DNA of 36,278 nucleotides from an uncultured Victivallis sp. (GTDB taxonomy: Bacteria > Verrucomicrobiota > Lentisphaeria > Victivallales > Victivallaceae). The stretch is from assembly GCA_944389935.1 (NCBI GenBank), contig CALXOE010000041.1, positions 1 through 36,278 of the forward strand, in the 5' to 3' direction. A program made the position numbers and the translations under genes. Of this stretch, positions 33,687-36,278 are shown one piece after another. The notes below the pieces were generated by a model. It was not told the DNA's origin. It did no database searches and worked only from the letters and a program-made list of their open reading frames with translations. The stretch's first letter is position 1. Each line of letters starts with the position of its first letter.

Positions 33687-35747
33687 ATGAAATTGAACAG
33701 AACAATACTCCCCGTGTTTCTGCTCGCATTCGCCGGGCTGCTCTGCCCGGCCGGAGAGCTCAAGCTGGACAAGGACCAGCTCGAAGCGCGGTATCACGCC
33801 AAAGTCGAACGGGATTCCAGGGGAATCAAGCTCTATTCCGATACTGCGGAATGGGATGCCGGACTCCGGATCAATCCGCCGAAAGGGGAACTCTTCGACT
33901 TTTCCGGCGCCAAATATCTCGCGGTGGACGTCGAAAACCTCTCCAAAGACCGCCAACTTCGCCTCACGATGCACATCTCGAGCGGCAAGCACAGCGGCCA
34001 GAGCTCGAGCCATGTGGATCTGCCGCTGCGCGAGGTCAACACCGGCATCGGCCTGAATCCCGGCGAAAAGCGCACGATGCGGCTCTATCTGCCGCACGCC
34101 TCGCTCTTCACCGCTCCGGACGGCGGCAAGAATATCCGGCGGCCGCTCGACACGTCGAAGATCAACTCGATCGAATTCAAAATGCAGTGGCCGTTCGAGC
34201 CGCACAAAGTTGCCGGTCTCATCGACTGCCGCCTCTCGAATCTGAGACTGGAGGGAGAGCCTGAAGTCGAGCGGAAAGTCACCGGCATGGGCGACGACTA
34301 TTTCCCGTTCATCGATGAATACGGTCAGTACAAACACCTCGACTGGCCTGAGAAGATCCACTCCGACAAGGATTTGAAAGAGAATCACAAGAAAGAGCTT
34401 GCCGAGCTGGAAAAGACTTCTGCCCCCGCGACCTGGGACCGCTTCGGCGGCTGGGCGGACGGCCCGAAATACGAGGCGACCGGCAGCTTCTACCCCGTGA
34501 AACACGACGGGAAATGGTATCTCGTCGACCCGGATGGCAACCTTTTCTGGTCGCTCGGAATCGACGTGCTGCAGGCTCACACCGACGCGACGCAGGGCAA
34601 GGGGCATGAACGCTGGTTCACCCACAAGGTTCCGGCCGACGGATCGCTGCCTTTCACCCACTGGAATCTCCAGAAGAAGTACGGCCGTACCGATTATGAA
34701 AAGGAGTTTTACGACGTCATGGTCAAGCGGCTGAATGCGTGGGGCATCAACACGATCGGCAACTGGTCCAAGACCGACGTGATGATCCTCGGCAGGAAGC
34801 CGTACACGATGCAGCTCAGCGACTTTGCGCGGGGTTTCCCGCGTTTCCGCAAGAGCAACGTGAAGTTCTACGACGTGTTCGATCCCGAATTTGAAGAGAA
34901 GATGGGGAACATCCTGCGCGACCGTGCCGAAGTGGACGAGATCACGCGCAAATCGATCAACGACCCGATGTGCATCGGTTACTTCATCGACAACGAACTG
35001 CGGTTCAATGATATCATGAAAGCGGTCTTCGGCGCTGAGCCCGATCAGCCTGCGAAGCAGGCGTTCATCGCCGACCTCAAGGAGAAATACGGAACGATCG
35101 AAAAACTCAACAAGGCCTGGGGAACCGACTTTGCCGACTGGGAGAAGCTCGCGGAAAACCGGAGCATGCCGAAAGGCCGGGGATACCGTGCGGATTCCGA
35201 TGCGTTCTATGCGAAATTCGTCGACCGTTACTTCCGGATCTGCCGGGAGGGGATCAAGAAGACCGCGCCGCACCGGCTCTATCTCGGCTGCCGTTTCGTC
35301 GGCTTCCGCCAGTCGAAAGCCGCGCAGGACGCCGCCGCGAAATATTGCGACGTGGTCAGTGTGAACACCTACCAGAACAGCGTGGCGAACGTCGACCCGA
35401 AGTCGTTCGGTGAAAAACCGATCCTGATCGGGGAATTCCACTTCGGCACCTATGATCGCGGCATGTTCAGCAACGGGCTCTGCCCGACGGCGGATCAGAC
35501 CGAACGGGCGACCGCGTTCCTGCGGTACGTGCAGGGAGCTCTGGTTCATCCGAACATGGTCGGGGTTCACTGGTTCCAGTTCCGGGACCAGCCGCTGACC
35601 GGCCGCTGGGACGGAGAGGGTTACCAGATCGGCTTTGTGGACGTGGCTGACACTCCGTATCCGGAGCTCATCAAAGCTGCCCGTGATGCGGGCGAGAACA
35701 TGTACACCTACCGGAAGAACGGAAAACTCGTCAATGCGATGAAATAA
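33687..35747 (+). CDS. secreted agarase-like glycoside hydrolase (GH50/GH-A type)
   Basis: A 686-aa exported hydrolase. It has a signal peptide (MKLNRTILPVFLLAFAGLLC followed by PAG), an N-terminal beta-sandwich (about 25-185) of carbohydrate-binding type, and a TIM-barrel starting near GKWYLVDPDGNLFWSLGIDV. The likely acid/base is E437 (GYFIDNELRF) and the nucleophile is E583 (ILIGEFHFGTYDRGMF), the pair expected of clan GH-A. WSLGID, DNEL and GEFHFG recall GH50 beta-agarases; GH42-like enzymes are the alternative. The polymer could be agar-like or another galactan. ATG 33687 follows AGGAAGG. It is co-directional with LacI 3, and its 3' region holds a structured RNA and a terminator. Confidence 0.82.
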   Translation: MKLNRTILPVFLLAFAGLLCPAGELKLDKDQLEARYHAKVERDSRGIKLYSDTAEWDAGLRINPPKGELFDFSGAKYLAVDVENLSKDRQLRLTMHISSGKHSGQSSSHVDLPLREVNTGIGLNPGEKRTMRLYLPHASLFTAPDGGKNIRRPLDTSKINSIEFKMQWPFEPHKVAGLIDCRLSNLRLEGEPEVERKVTGMGDDYFPFIDEYGQYKHLDWPEKIHSDKDLKENHKKELAELEKTSAPATWDRFGGWADGPKYEATGSFYPVKHDGKWYLVDPDGNLFWSLGIDVLQAHTDATQGKGHERWFTHKVPADGSLPFTHWNLQKKYGRTDYEKEFYDVMVKRLNAWGINTIGNWSKTDVMILGRKPYTMQLSDFARGFPRFRKSNVKFYDVFDPEFEEKMGNILRDRAEVDEITRKSINDPMCIGYFIDNELRFNDIMKAVFGAEPDQPAKQAFIADLKEKYGTIEKLNKAWGTDFADWEKLAENRSMPKGRGYRADSDAFYAKFVDRYFRICREGIKKTAPHRLYLGCRFVGFRQSKAAQDAAAKYCDVVSVNTYQNSVANVDPKSFGEKPILIGEFHFGTYDRGMFSNGLCPTADQTERATAFLRYVQGALVHPNMVGVHWFQFRDQPLTGRWDGEGYQIGFVDVADTPYPELIKAARDAGENMYTYRKNGKLVNAMK

Positions 35748-35757
35748 ATCTTCCGCC

Positions 35758-35838
35758 GCAGACCGGCGGGGGCGGCTGGGAATCCGTCCCCGTCCGCGGG
35801 ATCTCTCCGCGGCATTTCCAGTGCGGAAACCGGTCTGC
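35758..35838 (+). ncRNA. 81-nt cloverleaf-like RNA fold in 3' UTR
   Basis: Four helices close on each other with almost no unpaired linkers. P1: GCAGACCGG (35758-35766) with CCGGTCTGC (35830-35838), 9 bp. P2: CGGGGGCGG (35767-35775) with CCGTCCCCG (35784-35792), 9 bp with one G-U. P3: CCGCGG (35794-35799) with CCGCGG (35807-35812), 6 bp. P4: TTTCC (35815-35819) with GGAAA (35825-35829), 5 bp. It begins 11 nt after the hydrolase stop. It lacks tRNA features (no 7-nt T loop or GTTC motif). It could stabilise the mRNA, act as a regulatory RNA, or belong to a mobile repeat. Confidence 0.55.
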
Positions 35839-35902
35839 CCTGCGACCGACGATTCACGCCCTGCATCGGCCGCGCAGTAAAAGAGATGAGAATACGGGGG
35901 CG

Positions 35903-35936
35903 AACGGCGAATGGAAATTGAATTCGCCGTTTTTTT
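35903..35936 (+). terminator. intrinsic terminator of hydrolase transcript
   Basis: AACGGCGAAT (35903-35912) pairs perfectly with ATTCGCCGTT (35922-35931) across a 9-nt loop, followed by T residues to 35936. Confidence 0.85.
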
Positions 35937-36078
35937 CATTTGTGAACTCAGCCAGAGATTCTGTTAAAAGAGTTCCGCATTTCCGACCGCCGGATCGGAG
36001 GGGGGACGGGGGACCGGCCTGATCTTCCGGGGAATCCGGTATTTCTTTCGGCTTTCGCCTGACTTTGCATAAAAAGGG

Positions 36079-36128
36079 TGCGGGCGGGAAAACTCTTGAA
36101 AATGAGAGTTTTCCCGCCCGCATTTTTT
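36079..36128 (+). terminator. 18-bp hairpin terminator
   Basis: TGCGGGCGGGAAAACTCT (36079-36096) pairs without mismatch with 36105-36122 across an 8-nt loop (TGAAAATG), followed by TTTTTTGT. An A-run at 36071-36075 lies on the other side, three bases away, so it may also work weakly on the minus strand. It lies 143 nt after the first terminator and may serve a gene outside the window. Confidence 0.85.
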
Positions 36129-36278
36129 GTCCTGCCGTGGAATCCGGGAAACCGGATGAAACCGCGATCCCGTCTTCCCCCGGTCGCTTCGGGAATGGGA
36201 AGGTAAGCGCCCAGCCAGCCCCATCTGGATTTGAGTCAGACAGTGTGGTATGTTCTTCCACAAACCGTAATAATGGGA

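Larger units (their letters stand above)
35748..36278. other. 531-bp non-coding 3' end of window
   Basis: I see no convincing gene. The stretch holds the cloverleaf fold (35758-35838), a terminator (35903-35936), a strong 18-bp hairpin (36079-36122), a short hairpin with a GAAA tetraloop (ATCCGG-GAAA-CCGGAT, 36142-36157), another stem CTTCCC (36174-36179) with GGGAAG (36197-36202), and TGTGG/CCACA near the end (36244-36262). Open frames here on either strand show no recognisable domain. Confidence 0.5.

Noticed and set aside
35758..35838. tRNA gene
   Set aside because: The fold is cloverleaf-like, but arm lengths (9, 9, 6, 5) and loop sizes (8, 7, 5) do not fit, and no T-loop GTTC or CCA end is present.
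33630..35939. 769-codon minus-strand frame opposite the agarase-like gene
   Set aside because: The plus strand has a signal peptide, ribosome binding site and GH-A catalytic motifs; the opposite translation shows no recognisable domain and crosses the terminator.
35854..36261. Minus-strand frame of about 135 codons at the right end
   Set aside because: It crosses two terminators and several hairpins and has no domain or convincing ribosome binding site.
1..36278. CRISPR arrays, rRNA, tRNA, prophage or integrase genes
   Set aside because: I looked for regularly spaced repeats, tRNA signatures and integrase motifs and found none. The only tandem repeat is the 108-bp Sel1 unit, which is coding.

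Overview
The window looks like chromosomal DNA from a high-GC, polysaccharide-degrading bacterium. The mix of heparinase II/III-type lyases, an agarase-like glycoside hydrolase, several Gfo/Idh/MocA oxidoreductases and many LacI and AraR-type (GntR head, LacI-type sensor) regulators resembles Lentisphaerota/Victivallales in the PVC group. That placement is inference; no rRNA or other marker gene is present. Genes use AGGAG-type ribosome binding sites, ATGA overlaps are common, and AT-rich near-consensus sigma70 promoters stand out against the GC-rich background.

Layout. 1-3057: a LacI regulator, then a DjlA-like J-protein overlapping a radical SAM gene. 3112-4777: a membrane protein of the mechanosensitive TM-helix-repeat type, with promoter and terminator. 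4816-8546: an AraR-type regulator converging on and overlapping miaA, which follows a GT-C glycosyltransferase and a 56-aa 2[4Fe-4S] ferredoxin. 8536-11152: an NSS-family sodium symporter divergent from a Gfo/Idh/MocA oxidoreductase. 11172-19280 (minus): a four-gene secreted lyase operon made of a small exported protein, a large heparinase-like gene broken by an in-frame amber codon, an uncharacterised 761-aa exported protein, and a second heparinase-like gene broken by a one-base frameshift. 19281-21513: an AT-rich island with a truncated Sel1-repeat gene, an immunity-like small protein and a complete IS630-type element with terminal inverted repeats. The island abuts the first codon of the lyase operon. 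21561-22694: a second AraR-type regulator. 22721-27267 (minus): a tight five-gene operon (type I dehydroquinase-like lyase, SDR, MDR, Gfo/Idh/MocA, PIG3-like reductase) divergent from a LacI regulator, followed by hemW and truA. 30396-32435: a Rep/UvrD helicase. 32541-35936: a LacI regulator with a perfect consensus promoter and palindromes, driving an agarase-like (GH50-type) secreted hydrolase. Its 3' region holds an 81-nt cloverleaf-like RNA fold and terminators.

Together the accessory genes suggest a carbohydrate-scavenging lifestyle. Exported lyases and a hydrolase cut polysaccharides, cytoplasmic dehydrogenases and a Schiff-base lyase process unusual sugars, and each block has its own sugar-sensing regulator. 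The lyase operon appears to be decaying. The two strongest leads for something undescribed are the dehydroquinase-like operon, whose lyase keeps the catalytic His and Lys but seems to lack the carboxylate-binding Arg, and the cloverleaf structure after the agarase-like gene.
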